NCBI RefSeq assembly: GCF_963668515.1
Contig: NZ_OY764864.1
Location: 806,001 to 870,000 of the forward strand
From: an uncultured Ilyobacter sp.
GTDB taxonomy: Bacteria; Fusobacteriota; Fusobacteriia; Fusobacteriales; Fusobacteriaceae
DNA: 64,000 nucleotides
Direction: 5' to 3'
Positions 63,799 to 64,000 of the stretch are shown here, in pieces. The position numbers were made by a program, and so were the translations under genes. The first letter of the stretch is position 1. Each line of letters begins with the position of its first letter. The notes beneath the pieces were generated by a model, which saw only the letters and a list, made by a program, of their open reading frames with translations, was not told the DNA's origin and searched no databases.

Positions 63799-64000
63799 AT
63801 GAAAGTCGTTGTAGCAATAGATTCATTTAAAGGAAGCCTTAGCTCACTTGAACTTGGACTGCTGATAGAAAAAGGAGTAAAAAAAGTATATAAGGATGCA
63901 GAAGTAAAAAAAGTTCCTATAGCAGACGGGGGAGAGGGGACGGTAGAAGCCCTTGTAGAGGGGACAAATGGAAAATTTGTAAAGATAAAAGTACATGACC
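63799..64000 (+). CDS. glycerate kinase, N-terminal part (cut by window edge)
   Basis: 67 codons are visible. MKVVVAIDSFKGSLSSLELG and VPIADGGEGTVEAL are the diagnostic start of the GlxK/GarK family (glycerate 2-kinases). It would phosphorylate the glycerate made by the mannosidase to 2-phosphoglycerate. AGGAGG precedes the ATG. The gene is intact as far as seen. Confidence 0.92.
   Translation, partial: MKVVVAIDSFKGSLSSLELGLLIEKGVKKVYKDAEVKKVPIADGGEGTVEALVEGTNGKFVKIKVHD

Overview
The window looks like a chromosomal segment of a marine or sediment member of the Fusobacteriota (Ilyobacter/Propionigenium/Cetobacterium type). This is inferred from very low G+C, heavy use of AGA/ATA/AAA codons, a FabV-type enoyl reductase near a phosphotransbutyrylase/butyrate kinase pair (butyrate fermentation), an outer-membrane (TolC-type) export component, and an HPr with the active-site sequence GLHTRPGNEF. 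The species assignment is a best guess. No rRNA, tRNA or CRISPR array was seen.

Positions 1-28,025 hold a surface-polysaccharide locus, visibly more A+T-rich than the rest. It starts inside a CDP-glucose 4,6-dehydratase gene, followed by two RmlC-like epimerases and an SDR reductase (nucleotide-deoxysugar synthesis). Then come family 2 and family 4 glycosyltransferases, an FAD enzyme resembling UDP-galactopyranose mutase, a TagB/TagF-like polyol-phosphate transferase, a Wzy-like polymerase, a Wzx-like flippase, two Wzz/tyrosine-kinase fusions, a three-gene GtrB/GtrA/GT-C cassette and a WbaP-like initiating transferase. A TolC/HlyD export pair lies between remnants of IS30-type and IS3-type elements. 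A 186-bp MITE-like element sits at 5157-5342.

Positions 28,035-46,900 are housekeeping and metabolic genes: DUF1456 protein, penicillin-binding protein 1A, RlmN, AlaX-type editing protein, beta-carbonic anhydrase, a nine-unit TPR lipoprotein, a Cof-type phosphatase, an NSS symporter with a 31-residue MetS partner, a GNAT enzyme, a PHP phosphatase, Ptb-Buk, LepA and a BaiN-type flavoprotein. Two inverted copies of one repeat element with terminal inverted repeats (435 and 544 bp) lie at 35,601 and 42,716.

Positions 46,900-57,063 contain the fructose operon (fruR-fruK-fruA), ptsH-ptsI, an FMN alpha-hydroxyacid dehydrogenase with an unusual N-terminal cysteine cluster, a PPC/DUF296 protein that appears to start at AUA, FabV and a DUF2156 protein. 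From 57,135 to the right edge runs an apparently complete mannosylglycerate operon: manA, a GntR regulator, a PTS EIIABC, a GH38 alpha-mannosidase and the start of a glycerate kinase. Similar TGTATA-type palindromes lie in front of manA and of the PTS gene. The general PTS proteins encoded at 50.6-52.7 kb would energise both sugar permeases. Mannose-6-phosphate is converted to fructose-6-phosphate by ManA, and glycerate would enter lower glycolysis through the kinase.
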